Shown here: in pieces, positions 1 to 11,522 of the stretch | Numbering within the stretch: position 1 is the first letter of the stretch | How the letters are laid out: each line of letters begins with the position of its first letter | NCBI GenBank assembly: GCA_018136815.1 | Contig: CM030942.1 | Span: forward strand, 2,317,171 to 2,381,170 | From: Isochrysis galbana | Lineage: Eukaryota; Haptophyta; Isochrysidales; Isochrysidaceae | Reading direction: 5' to 3' | DNA length: 64,000 nt | Program-made: the position numbers and the translations under genes | The notes under the pieces: model-generated | What the model saw: the letters and a program-made list of their open reading frames with translations, nothing else | Told to the model about the DNA's origin: nothing | The model's database searches: none

Positions 1-3000
1 GTGGACCGGGCTTGAGGGTGAAGGAGGCCGTGGCAGACTCGGCGAGCTCTCCAACGCCGGCCACAAATAGCATCTCCTCCGGGGTCTCGGAGGAACTCGC
101 TCTCCCCACGATGGCTATCGTGTCAAGCACACCCGTGCCGAATTGCCATACCGCCTTACCGCGAGCCTTGGGATCGAGCGCGCCCGAGGGCAAGAGCACC
201 TCTCGCATGCGCAACGGGCCGTCTTCCGCCGCTGCTCCACCGCCTTCGGGGCTCTGTACAAACCACGGACCCGCAGCATCGCTACCGGACCGAATCGAGA
301 CGATGGGGACGTAGCTCTCGTCGAGTTGGCATGCATTGCCCTTCTCGTCCACGAGCGCGACCGAAAAAGCATCATGGAGTCTCTGCCCAACGCACAGATC
401 GATCGGGCCTGCCGCCGCACGTCGACCTGCAGCAGCCGGGACCGGGTCTCGCCGGCGAATGTGCCATCTTACCGGCTTCCCTGCGTAAGCCTTTAGGATC
501 AGCTTCGCCTCGAGTGTTGGCGAGCGGCTGGGTGCAGTTTCACGTGCGGCCGTGCTGGGCTCAAAGGTAATACGGTGAGGCATCGCGTCTTCGACCGAGT
601 TGGGTAGCTTCAGGGATTTCAGCGGCTTGCGTCCGTCGATCTTCTTGCCATCTACCATGAGGTGGCCCACATCCTCCACCTCCTCCCACGACAGCATGTC
701 GCCCGCCTCGTTGAGTATTGAGACAGTAACGTCGGCAAGAGTCGAGCCTGCATCACCTGTCAGAGCAACCTCACCGTTATGGTCAGCATGCAGAATCTCT
801 CCGGCTCGGCGAAGCTCCATCATCGCCGGAACGCGACTAGCGGCAAGGAAGAGGAAGCGCTCAATGCTGAGTGTCGCTATCTCGTCTGCTTCCGAGGCGA
901 GCGCCTCCGCGTCCTCTCTAGTCGCAGGCACCGTCTCGGAGTCATCGGTGCCAATGGCGGCGGTAAAGGTGAGACGCACGAGCGCCCCGCGAATCGGATC
1001 ACCGCCGGCGGCTGAAGGGGCGGACACGGCACAGGTGCCCAAGCTGGCGAGGCACGGTGTGAGCCGACGAAACACAGCCAGCCCCGCAGCGTTGAGGCCC
1101 GCGCTAGCGCCATCCAACCCAGCGCAACCGCCGCTCCGCCCATGGGTGGCAGCACCATCGGGCGACACGCAGGCGGCGGAGAGGCGCACCACGCACCCGA
1201 CTGGCAGCGCGCACTCGAAGTCATCGCGCAGTGCGATAGCAATCTTCTCGGGGAGAGGGGCAAAATTCCGCGGCGCGCCGAAAGCGTTCAGGGCCTCGCC
1301 AGCAGAGGTGTGAAGCCACGGCGGGCCCGCAGCGGCGGTAGGCAGCTTCTTGGCAGCGGCGGCGGCAGTGGACGCGAGGCGGAGTCGCAGAGGAGCCGCC
1401 GATACCACCGGGAACTTGATGCTGCCGCGCGGCGCGCCGGCAGTGGCTCCCGGGCAATCCTTGAGAGCGACTTCCATTTGGACGAAGCGCGGCGTGTGCC
1501 GTGAAAAGAGGTGCTCACGTACAGCCTTGGTGGATGGCCACAGCCCGCCGGTCAGATACCCCTCTCCACAGTGCTCAGGCTTAGTGATATGCGTTTTGCC
1601 CTCATGCAGGCCAACAAACAGGCGGCAGCCGTCTCGAGTGCTCCGTGCTGACCTCTTCCCCTCGCCGCTCCCAAGCTTCGCGACGCCGGTAATGAGCGCG
1701 GGGTGCTTCATCAGCTCGTCGTTCGGATACATAAGCAGCCCGGACCCTTCCTCTTCCCCGTTGTCCTTACTGGTGTCGACCATCTGCTTGAGCTGATCAG
1801 CCCAAACAAGACGCGTGTTGGAACACTCGCCGTCGCCGTCACGCAGGAGCACATTGACCTGCACGCCGTAGCAGCCCTTGAACAGCTTGTCAGGCGTCGG
1901 CAACGGCTCGCCAAGTCGCACCGGCCTCGCGTCATGCGGCGGTGCGAGCTCGCACTGGAGCCGTACGACGAGTGCCGGAGTGACGAGCACGAATAACTCA
2001 GCGTGTAGAAGCTCCGCCTCCCCCGAGCGGTGGCCCCCACCCCGCAAAGGCGCCACGGAGTATGTGAGCCGGTACAGCCCAGCCTTCCAGAAGGAGAGGC
2101 GGCAGTGGTCGCCATTGTTGAAATAGAAGCCGCGCGCGTCCTCCTCCGCACCGTCGGGCTTCCAGTGACTCTCGTTAACAACGGGCCTGTACAGCGAGCC
2201 GTCCCGTGCCGCCGGCGGGTCCCCAAAGTCACCGAGGGAGGCGGCCGGGATGTTGACACTACCCGAATGTGCGCTGTCGCTGAAGAGCAAGGAGCGGTCC
2301 ATCAGCTCGGAGAAACTGACGCTCTGCTTGACTTTGAGCGACTTCAACTGCCTCGGCACGTGCCGCCAGTCGCAGACGAGAGAGTTCAAGGCGTTGATTG
2401 GCCGCACCAGCACGTCTGGCACAGGCTCATTGGCCGTGACTCTGAGCGGCGTACTCGCAAGCGTGCCGACCTGGTTCCCGCTGGACAAGCCAGGCGCCAC
2501 TCCCCCTTTCAACCCCGTGAAGGAAGCGTCGAGGTACATGGGGGCCTTCTTCAGCTCCTCATTCTCGAGCTTCTTCAGTTCGACAGCGTCCTTGGTCACC
2601 AGCGCGGACGCGCGCACGACTTCGAGGTGCTCACTCGAGTAAAGCGCCACCGGCTCTCGTGCCACGACGACCTCGCACGTTGCGCACGTGTGGTTCCCGG
2701 TATCCTTCGCGATGCTCGCTTTGTCCATGAGGAAATGGCGGATACGACCCAGAATGAAGTGCGCCTGTTTCCCGCCCGAGTAGGACGCAAGGAGCGCCAG
2801 CCTCACCTTCACGAGATCGCCGCTGCGGTAGATGTTTTGGCTCGAGGACGAGCCATACTGCAGCGTTTTGAACACGGCGTACTCGCGATCGTCGCGCCTG
2901 ATGGCCTCTGGCAGCGGGTCCCGCAGCTCGCAATGCTCATCGTACTTGGCGTGCGCAGTCTCGTTCCATTTCTTGAAGCCCCGCCCTATGTGCGGTGTGC

Positions 3001-4937
3001 GCTGCCACGACCACGATCCCGGCTTGTCCTGGCGCCATGACTCCCACTCGCTCGACGTGCTGTCGTTCTTCTTGAGGTCGTTTAGGATGTCGTCGCCAAG
3101 CCGGAACTTGGTGTCGTCGACGGCGGCAACCTGCCCAAAGAATAGGAACACCACCACCCGAGTGGCGATCTCCACATCGCCCTTCCTCGACGCCCACTCC
3201 ATCCACGGCAGCAGGGCGGGCAGCTTGCAGTAGGGCATCAGCCGTCCCGCCCAGAAGCATATGGCGCGCGAGTTGTCGTGGAGGGCCAGCCGCTCGCGCA
3301 CCTCGCCGCCGTCGGCAAACGGCAGGTAGAGCGCCATTCCCGACACTCGACCCCAAGCGCGGTGCTTGAATCTAAACAAGAAGGGCTCGGGCGCGGCGAG
3401 TGAAACCACCTCATTGGGCGAGAAGCGCTGTGCGTGGATGAGCTGCCTTTGGTCCTCGCTCACGTCGTAGCCGATGCGAGGCGCGGCGATCGCGGCTCTT
3501 GCTTCCTCTACGAGTGTGTAAACGCTCTGTGCGCCCTCTGGTTCTGGCATGGGCTCGTCACGGATGGAGAAGCGAGACTCCGGCTCGGGCCGGTCGCTCA
3601 TGTGCGTCACAATGTGCACGTCGAGCGGCGAGTACTTGAACCTGGCGCTCGGAAAGCATGCGGTGCGGCCGGTCGTGCCCGCAGTGCCCTCGCTGCTCCG
3701 CTCCTGCATGCGCTGAAGCCCGCGCTCAAGTCCATCACAGTATACATAGTAGACATCGCGCAGCTCCGAGGCTATGGCGGGGACGCTGTGTAGGTCAATC
3801 TCACCCGCTACGGAGTCATGGATCCGGGAGACAACGAAGAGTGAGTAGCTTGCGTGAGCATCAGCGGCCTCAAGTAGCGCAAGGAGCGCGGGGCATTCGT
3901 CGCGCCAATGGTCCGTCGCCAGGATGGCATCCCGCCCCTGGTGCCGCGTGACAATAAAGTTGCGGTCCCACTCCTGATGCTGTGCCTCGGCCGCCCTCAT
4001 CTTGAGCGCGTCGAAGCGCAGCTCACGCGTTGGCTCGTCCCTCGATCGCTTCGTGACGGCGGTGACACACTCGCCGTAGAAGAAGCCAGCCGCCTTGGAG
4101 CCCTTGCCAAAGAAGCCAAGCTGGCCGTCGGCTTGGAATGGTGCCTCCTGGGTCTGGTTGTGGAGGCGAAGCTCATTCGCGCCCGGGCTGTGCTCCTCGC
4201 GCTGCTCCGCCGGCTTGCCCATCTCCGACCACCCGACGAGGGCCTCATCAGACATCCCCGGCCCTCTGTCGAACACGGCAATGTGGGTGAGCTTCATCGT
4301 CGGCTCCCCCGAGAAAATGAGGTGGACCTCAATGGTGGACAGGCCTGCCGGCTGGCAGCTCTTGAGGACCTTCGACAGGTGCAGAGCCTGTGAGCGTGAC
4401 GCGTGATCGGGCCAACGGGGAGAAACCGAGCTCAGCCCTCGTGCCATCCAGCATGCGTGCCACCCCGCCCCTCCTCTCCCTCTCCCCTCCCTTTCTGTTC
4501 CTTTCCCCCTCCCTTTCTGAATCCCTCTCTCAATCCCTTTCCGTCTCCTCTCCCTTATCTTCCCGCGTTCCCCCTCCCCCTACCCCCGCCCCCGTCTCCC
4601 TCCCCCCGTCCCCTTTCCCCCTTCCCCCTTCCCCCATCCCCGCCCCCGCCCCCTTCCCTCCCGTCCTCCCCCCTCCTGCCCCTCGCCCTCCCCCTCTTGC
4701 CCCTCGCCCTCCCCCCCCCCCCTTCCCCTTCTTTCCCCGCCCCCCTACCCTCCCCTCCCCTCCCCCCCCCTCCCTTACCCCCTCCACCCCCCCCTTGCTC
4801 ACCTGGATCGAGTTGTCGATGAACTCACAGAAGAGAATATGAGAGGCATATCTGCCGTACTCGTTGATGAACTTGGAGCGCTGCTGGGTGAGCATGTTAG
4901 AGTGCACGCGCGTGCGCACCTCGGTCTTGCTCATCAT
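1..4937 (-). CDS. SMCHD1/MORC-like GHKL ATPase, 3'-incomplete
   Basis: Two exons are visible: 4803-4937 and 1-4387. The second stays open for about 1460 codons and leaves the window without a stop. The 415-nt intron 4388-4802 has a GTGAGC donor and a CACAG acceptor, and it is purine-rich on the coding strand. The first exon ends in an N-box (EFIDNSIQ). The second carries the GHKL G1 box (DRGPGMSDEA) and G2-like glycine loop (GFFGKGSKAAGFF), in the order seen in SMCHD1 and MORC ATPases. A long downstream region with beta-rich segments resembles the extended ATPase-transducer part of SMCHD1. The SMC-type hinge expected near the C terminus would lie beyond the left edge. Related proteins act on chromatin silencing and DNA topology in the nucleus. 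The 5' start is uncertain: Met at 4937 is the nearest, but another exon upstream, before the GA-rich tract, is possible. The fold is fairly sure; SMCHD1 rather than MORC is inference. Confidence 0.72.
4475..4800. repeat. Low-complexity pyrimidine tract inside an intron
   Basis: The plus strand is almost only C and T here, with long CCCCT runs. It fills the intron of the GHKL ATPase gene, so the pre-mRNA would be G/A-rich. A second CT tract lies at about 4995-5100, just upstream of the first recognised exon. Confidence 0.8.
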
Positions 4938-5139
4938 ACCCCACTCCCTCCGTCTCAAACTTCTCTCAGAGGAGGATGCCCTGGCGACCCGCCTCTCGTC
5001 TCTCTCTCTTCTCTCTCTCTTCTCTCTCTTCTCTCGTCCCTTTCTCTCTCTCTCCCCCCCCCCCCCTCCTCTCTCTCTTCCCCTCTCCCGCCCCCGTGAG
5101 GGAGGGGGGGGGGACACTTGATTGCAAACCAATGAAGTA

Positions 5140-5530
5140 GAGGAGAAGAGGCTCGCGCGCCAGCCTACTCATGACGTTCCTTCTCATTCTCCGAGGTCTT
5201 CATTCACGTAAACTGCACCCCGTCCGCGGAGAAATCCAAAACTCCCCCCGCGCGCACACGGAAGACACGGCAGCAAAAGGCTGGATTTCACAACTTCAGG
5301 TGCTAGAGAAAACCAAAAACCTCCATGAAACCACCCCAGTGAAGTATATATGGTAAGCCAACGTTTTTCTTCCCATCTTCGGACCCAACTTTTGGTTTTC
5401 TGCTCCCCCTTGAGCTCTCTCCCCGGGGGCACCGAGGCCGGGCGAGCTCGGCCCTCTTCTCTTTTTGTAGTAGGGGGGCACCGAAGTAGTGCGACGTCCG
5501 GTGGGGTTCCGGTCCCCTTTCTTTTTCTTT
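5140..5530. other. Non-coding stretch upstream of the GHKL ATPase gene
   Basis: No convincing coding region was seen. A short minus-strand open stretch near 5120-5187 could be a 5' exon of the neighbouring ATPase gene, but no matching splice pair is clear. Confidence 0.4.
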
Positions 5531-5569
5531 TAGCCCGGTCACTCACTAGAGGGGTGCGGAGGGCACCAT
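5531..5569 (-). mobile_element. Right-end remnant of the TAGCCCGGTCACTCACT element
   Basis: It begins with the 17-bp terminal repeat and continues with GGGGTGCGGAGGGCACCA, which is the inverted right end of the full elements at 6689 and 11523. It is cut off at 5570, where a different inverted-repeat family (TAGGGCGGTCAAACAG) begins. Confidence 0.75.
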
Positions 5570-6050
5570 TAGGGCGGTCAAACAGGGGCTTTCTAACGGC
5601 TAGTAAGGGTTGGGCTGCATTTTTTGACCGTGGCGCGATGCCCACTAAAAAACCTCCCGGGGGGGCTACTTGACGCTACGAAAATCTTCGCCAAGAAATG
5701 GTGCGATCGTGCGATCCGCCCCTTCCTCTCTCCCCCTCCGTCCTCCGTCCCTCCGTCACGCGAACTCACGCTCTACCCGTAAAGAATGGGCGGTCGCGCC
5801 CGCGGGGGGATCGGTTCCTCTATATCTAAGCTACATTCGGCATTTGATTCCCGCCCGATGCAGCGCCGTATCGGGCTGCCGACAGTCCGACCACCCCCTG
5901 ACCCACGGGCATCATTGCCCGCGCAGCCCACCCAGCTTCGCAAAGCGCGCGCACGCGGCTACACTGGCTGCCACAGACCCCACGACCCCACCCCGACCAT
6001 CCCGACCCGCCCCTCGCAGGATTCGCCCTCACTCGAACTCGGCATCGAGA
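5570..6050 (+). mobile_element. Element of the TAGGGCGGTCAAACAG family (copy 1)
   Basis: It starts with TAGGGCGGTCAAACAGGG and shares several blocks, in order, with 27654-28122. These include the stretch around ACGAAAATCTTCGCCAAGAAATGG and the CGACCCGCCCCTCGCAGGATTCGCCCTC segment near 6005-6030. No right terminal repeat or target duplication is recognised, so the copy looks truncated. No coding capacity is visible. Confidence 0.6.
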
Positions 6051-6681
6051 ACCAGGACCGGTTCACCAACGCGGCCGTCCTGTTGTATTCCTGCCCATCT
6101 GAAGGCTGTAGGCATGAATATTCGTGTAAGGTACGCGCTCACAATTACAATTGAACAGTTCCCCGTGTTGCCACTGACGCACAAGACACACAGATTCGGA
6201 TTCCCCATGGTCTCAAGTCCAGGTTTGCAGGTTTTGGTCTCGAAATTTGCGATTCGAATTTTGTTTTTGCTGTTACTATAATTGTTGGCTCGTTTAAGGT
6301 AATAAACCGGCATGACTTCGACTTCTCGTTCTGCAGTCGCTCTGCGAGACTCTCTCTCTCTCTCTCTCTCCGTCCGCCTCTCCTCGGCCGACGGCAAGAA
6401 GATTCGTCCAAAACATTCTCCGGTCCCAAGATATCTCGTGGGGGGTCTCTCCGCGCTCCGCGAGGGAAAGGACGCGATCTCGCTCCGAGATCGGCCTCGC
6501 GCCCTCCCACGCTGCCCCGCCGTGCCCTCGGTCCCTCGCCCCCCCCCGCGGCAGGTTCTTTCCCTCGGCGTGCCGTCCGTCGCCTCCGGCCGTTATATTA
6601 ATCCCCCCCCCCCCCCGCGCGAGGTTCTCTTCTCCCCCGCGCGCGGTTCGTTTCCTCCGGCCGTCGTTGTTCCCCCCCTCG
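6051..6681. other. Repeat-like DNA without a recognisable gene
   Basis: It holds a (CT)n stretch near 6350, poly-C runs near 6540 and 6605, and no supportable coding region. The 3' end (CTTCGAT, 6682-6688) is the target site of the transposon that follows. Confidence 0.5.
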
Positions 6682-6688
6682 CTTCGAT

Positions 6689-9600
6689 TAGCCCGGTCAC
6701 TCACTCTTTTTAACCACTATTTCCCACCTCCCCTGGGTGTCCAAGGATTCCTTAGGGTCCCCCCTACCTGCCCCGCCAACTCCCTCCCCCCTCCGAACCA
6801 CCCCCTCCCACCCCACGAAGGGCAATGGCGTCGGTGAGGGACCCCCCTCCCTTCCCCCGCGCGTGGCGGGCTATTTTGGGAGATTCAGGCGGGCGCTCAC
6901 GGGAGGGAATCAGAGTAGTGAATGTAGGGCGCATCACTCTAAAAAACGCGGAGCTTCCGCGACGTCCGATCGCCCGCGATCGGCCGAAGAATGGCCTGGA
7001 GGTGGTGGCCATGCAGAGCCCAGAGCTCTCGCGAGCAGGGTGGGGGGTCACTAGTAGGTCGCACGCTGGTTCTTGAGGGTCGCACACACTCGCACTAACC
7101 CATCCTGGCCCCTCGCACCGCAGGAATGCCTCGATTCGATCCGGCCCGACGCCCAGGGCCATGGCCCCTATTGACGTCGACCAGCGCTCGATTGGACGCC
7201 TGGAGGTGCAGCTCTTCAAGTGGCCGTGCGGCGCGACGGGCCGGTCGCGACCCGGCTGTTCCGGGCCTGCCTGTAGCCCCCAAAGCCTCCTGGCCCGGCC
7301 CCACGCGTTCGCGCCCAGCGTTGATTCGAAATCTTGAGAGCTGGTGTGTGTCGTGTTCACGTCTCACCTCCGCCTTCACCGCAAAGGCGTGCGCCGAGGC
7401 CGTTAGGTACATGAATTTGGCTCCTGGGGCGGAACCATTTCATGTGAAGTGTGTTAACTTGCCAAATGCAAGCTGAGGGGTAAGGAAGTGCCAGCGGCAA
7501 GCGCAGTCGCGTTCGAAAGTTGGGCACTCGGGCCCGTTCGGCCCGTAGCCCTGGTCTTGTTTTCGGTGTTGCACAGGGCCAACTTCGACGCGATGTGCGC
7601 GGGCGGCGGCGGCGATTGGCGTAGCTATAAGGGTGGCATCTTTCCGATTGATGCCTTTTGTGTCATTCTATCTTAGTGGATGACCGAGAAATCGCCGGCA
7701 GCGCGCCCGGTAGCGGTCGAAAGTTGGACACTCGGCCCATTCGGCCGGGTGACGTTCGCGTAGTCGTCGGCGCCACACACGGCCGACTACTTCGCGATGC
7801 GCGCGGGCGGCGGCGGCGATTGGCGTGGCTGCTCGGGCGGCATATTCGAATATGGTGCCTGGTATGGGATTCTATCGTAGTGGATGACCGAGAAAGCGCC
7901 GGCAGCGCGCCCGGTAGCGGTCGAAAGTTGGGCACTCGGCCCGTACGGCCGGGTGACGTTGGCGTAGTCGTCGGCGCCACACACGGCCGACTATTTCGCG
8001 ATGCGCGCGGGCGGCGGCGGCGATTGGCGTGGCTGCTCGGGCGGCATATTCGGATATGGTGCCTGGTATGGGATTCTATCGTAGTGGATGACCGAGGAAG
8101 CGCCGGCAGCGCGCCCGGTAGCGGTCGAAACTTGGGCACTCGGCCCGTTCGGCCAGGTGACGTTGGCGTAGTCGTCGGCGCCACGCACGGCCGACTATTT
8201 CGCGATGCGCGCGGGCGGCGGCGGCGATTGGCGTGGCTGCTCGGGCGGCATATTCGAATATGGTGCCTGGTAGGGCATTCTATCGTAGTGGATGACCGAG
8301 AAAGCGCCGGCAGCGCGCCCGGTAGCGGTCGAGAGTTGGACACTCGGCCCGTTGAGCCGGGTGACGTTCGCGTAGTCGTCGGCGCCACACACGGCCGTCT
8401 ATTTCGCGATGCGCGAGGGCGGCGGCGGCGATTGGCGTGGCTGCTCGGGCGGCATATTCGGATATGGTGCCTGGTATGGGATTCTATCGTAGTGGATGAC
8501 CGAGAAAGCGCCGGCAGCGCGCCCGGTAGCGGTCAAAAGTTGGGCACTCGGCCCATTCGGCCGGGTGACGTTGGCGTAGTCGTCGGCGCCACACACGGCC
8601 GACTATTTCGCGATGCGCGAGGGCGGCGGCGGCGATTGGCGTGGCTGCTCGGGCGGCATATTCGAATATGGTGCCCGGTTTGGGATTCTATCGTAGTGGA
8701 TGACCGAGAAAGCGCCGGCAGCGCGCCCGGTAGCGGTCGAAAGTTGGACACTCGGCCCGTTCGGCCGGGTGACGTTGGCGTTGTCGTCGGCGCCACACAC
8801 GGCCGACTATTTCGCGATGCGCGAGGGCGGCGGCGGCGATTGGCGTGGCTGCTCGGGCGGCATATTCGAATATGGTGCCTGGTATGGGATTCTATCGTAG
8901 TGGATGACCGAGAAAGCGCCGGCAGCGCGCCCGGTAGCGGTCAAAAGTTGGGCACTCGGCCCGTTCGGCCGGGTGACGTTCGCATAGTCGTCGGCGCCAC
9001 AAACGGCCGACTATTTCGCGATGCGCGAGGGCGGCGGCGGCGATTGGCGTGGCTGCTCGGGCGGCATATTCGAATATGGTGCCTGGTATGGGATTCTATC
9101 GTAGTGGATGACCGAGAAAGCGCCGGCAGCGCGCCCGGTAGCGGTCGAAAGTTGGGCACTCGGCCCGTTCGGCCGGGTGACGTTCGCATAGTCGTCGGCG
9201 CCACAAACGGCCGACTATTTCGCGATGCGCGCGGGCGGCGGCGGCGATTGGCGTGACTGCTCGGGCGGCATATTCGGATATGGTGCCTGGTAGGGGATTC
9301 CATCGTAGTGGATGACCGAGAAAGCGCCGGCAGCGCGCCCGGTAGCGGTCAAAAGTTGGGCACTCGGCCCATTCGGCCGGGTGACGTTCGCGTAGTCGTC
9401 GGCGCCACGCACGGCCGACTATTTCGCGATGCGCGCGGGCGGCGGCGGCGATTGGCGTGGCTGCTCGGGCGGCATATTCGGATATGGTGCCTGGTAGGGC
9501 ATTCTATCGTAGTGGATGACCGAGAAAGCGCCGGCAGCGCGCTCGGTAGAGGTGGGAAGTTGGGTGTTCGAACGCATCTCGGTACGTTACCGTTTAGGCG

Positions 9601-10163
9601 GTTTTTTCGCCAATGCCGATATTCGACAAGATGTGCGAGGCTGGAGAGGGCAATTGGCTCGGCCACTAGAGCAGCATATCTTGATTTAACGTTTTCTGCT
9701 GTCCTAGTTGAAATGGATGAAAGAAAAGACCATGCCGTCCGCCCGGTCGCGGTGCCAAATTAGCCGCTCTAGCCCTCGGTGACTAGTGGTTCACGTAAGC
9801 GTCTTGAGTTTTGTGATACTTTCGTACACATTGAAGTGAAAAATTATGAGTTTGACTTAGGGTCCAGTGTGCAAAGAACCACCCCTTGTAGACCCAGTGA
9901 GTTGGCGTCAAAATTTTCCTCGTCATTCCATGTTTGTGCCTCGCATGAAGGGCCTCACTAAAAATATACCGGAGGGGGCCCGACTGTATTTCGCGCACCG
10001 TCTTCGAAGGCCTGAAATTCGGCATTTTTCGAAAATTTCGCCGGGGAACCCCCAATTTTTTTTGCTGATCCATCCTACCGGAACCTATAGGGAGCTTATT
10101 TAGCCCTTCATTTACCCATAATTGCTGGTGCCCTCCGCACCCCCATAGTGAGTGACCGGGCTA
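6689..10163. mobile_element. Non-autonomous TIR transposon, copy A (3475 bp)
   Basis: The element is bounded by perfect 17-bp inverted repeats, TAGCCCGGTCACTCACT at 6689 and its complement ending at 10163. It is flanked by the 7-bp direct duplication CTTCGAT (6682-6688 and 10164-10170). No transposase is visible. The interior consists of a GC-rich left arm, a central array of 204-bp tandem units and a more AT-rich right arm ending in CCCCATAGTGAGTGACCGGG. A second near-identical copy lies at 11523-14385. Both copies have intact ends and perfect duplications, so transposition looks fairly recent. The superfamily is unclear: 7-bp duplications fit few DNA transposon groups. Confidence 0.92.
7676..9511. 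repeat. 204-bp minisatellite, nine full units (array A)
   Basis: Units begin with GTGGATGACCGAG at 7676, 7880, 8084, 8288, 8492, 8696, 8900, 9104 and 9308, spaced exactly 204 bp, with a truncated unit from 9512. Units differ at only a few positions. Diverged half-units flank the array (about 7485-7675 and 9512-9700), the usual pattern of an array homogenised in its centre. Because 204 is divisible by three and the DNA is GC-rich, long open frames run through it on both strands (about 7658-9256 plus, 7663-8388 minus). I do not regard these as genes. Confidence 0.95.
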
Positions 10164-10170
10164 CTTCGAT

Positions 10171-10905
10171 TCCTCTCGCGGTTCCTTCGATGATTGCCTC
10201 CATCTCGTCCGTTCTTCTTCGCGATCCTCGCGGAGGGGGCACCGACGTTTAATGTTAGTTTCGTCGCGGTTTCGATGAAAGAAAGGAGAAAGGAAGAACG
10301 AATGGCACGCGCCTCGCGTCTCGCGTCTTGTTTCGTCGCCCCTTGCTCGTCGCTTGTCTAGAAGGTCTCTCCGCACATCGCCTTCTCCCCCCGCGCGAGT
10401 TTGGATCTCTCCTCGACCCTCCGCGTTGGCTTCAGCGGACGAGTTCCACTTTAACGATAGTTCGAACCCTTCGGTGGCGTAGTTATGCGCTCTCTTTCCG
10501 TATATCTTCGCGCATGACGAGCGATCGCGACTTCAGCCTTCGCCGCGCGGGGAGGGGTTTGTTTATCGTATGATTCCGGAGTGTTTACGTTAGTTTTCTG
10601 AGCCCAAGGACTTTGGTTTTTGGTTTCTTGTGAGTGATTTTTGTAGGAACTTCGTCGAGTCCCACCGTGTTCCCAAGCGAGTCCCCCCGAGTTCACCGAG
10701 CCCTACCACGCGGTCGACCGCAGGATTAACGGAGCTCCAGCCACCCACTGAGCCTCCGACGACCACTCCTTCCGAGGGAGTGTTCACCTTCGGTCCTCCA
10801 CGCCCCGAGTCTGAGTCATTTGGAATCTCCGGTCACGTCCAGAATTCCAACCACACCCGAGCCCCGTTTCACGAGCCATCGACGAAGATATTGTCCGCGT
10901 TAGAC
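10171..10905. repeat. Dispersed repeat, second copy inverted at about 24690-25020
   Basis: The part around 10330-10480 matches 24990-24700 in reverse: both can be read as a peptide containing LLVACL and later WLQRTS, preceded by ACGAATGGCACGC. Neither copy has a convincing full gene. It lies between transposon copy A and the next repeat unit. Confidence 0.55.
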
Positions 10906-11310
10906 ATAACCTACTTTTATAAGTGGGGGACAATGGGGGCCTCGCGCCCCCCTCACACCATCGCGGACACCCCCCGGGGTGGGCCCGTACAATCAACCCC
11001 AGCCCCTGCCCTTTGGCAGGGGCAGGGCACTCAACAATCTGGCCCAGACCCTTCGGGGGCGCGGCCCGCGAGCCGCACTCCCACGCCCGCGCTGGGCCTG
11101 CCCTCGAGCTGACTCCCCCTCTGTCCCTGGTCGCCAGGCATACAGGTGTCTCTGGGCGGCTCCCATGGCCAGCGAGGCGAGCGTGGGAGAGGCAGGGGGG
11201 GCCAGGGGCTGAGCCCCAGCCTCCACTGCCCCCTGAGCTGCCCTTGCTGGCCCCCTGGGAGCCCCCAAAGGGCCCCTGAGAGCAGGCCAGGGCGCGCCGC
11301 ATGGCGACGC
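10906..11310 (-). repeat. GC-rich dispersed repeat related to 25027-25600
   Basis: It begins with CCTACTTTTATAAGTGGGGG. It then carries the GGGGGCCTCGCGCCCCCCTC and CCCCGGGGTGGGCCC blocks, which recur in the same order at 25030-25110, followed by a shared segment ending in CGCGGCCCGCGAGCCGCACTC. On the minus strand it is open (about 11464-10784) with low-complexity Pro/Gly/Arg composition. Confidence 0.65.
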
Positions 11311-11522
11311 GCCGCAGGGACGACGAAGGGAGAGAGTGGAGAGAGGGAGAGGGGGGGTTTTGCACCCCCCCCGATGGAGTGCGGTTAGAAACAGGCCCCG
11401 TTTGCGTAAGCAAACGGGTAGGAGGCGGCCGGCGACAGGCGGGAGAGAGAAGGGAGCGGCTCAAGCTCGAGGAGAGTATCTTGAAGGTGGCACAGGCTAC
11501 TCGACTCGCAGTCGTTTATTTC

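Noticed and set aside
7658..9256. A 532-codon open frame across the satellite array, and similar frames at 12492-13910 plus and 12497-13834 minus
   Set aside because: They consist only of the 204-bp tandem unit, lack an ATG at the start and are open on both strands; repeat composition explains them.
7676..9511. Regular spacing that might suggest a CRISPR-like array
   Set aside because: The repeated unit is 204 bp with no unique spacers, in a eukaryotic transposon; it is a minisatellite.
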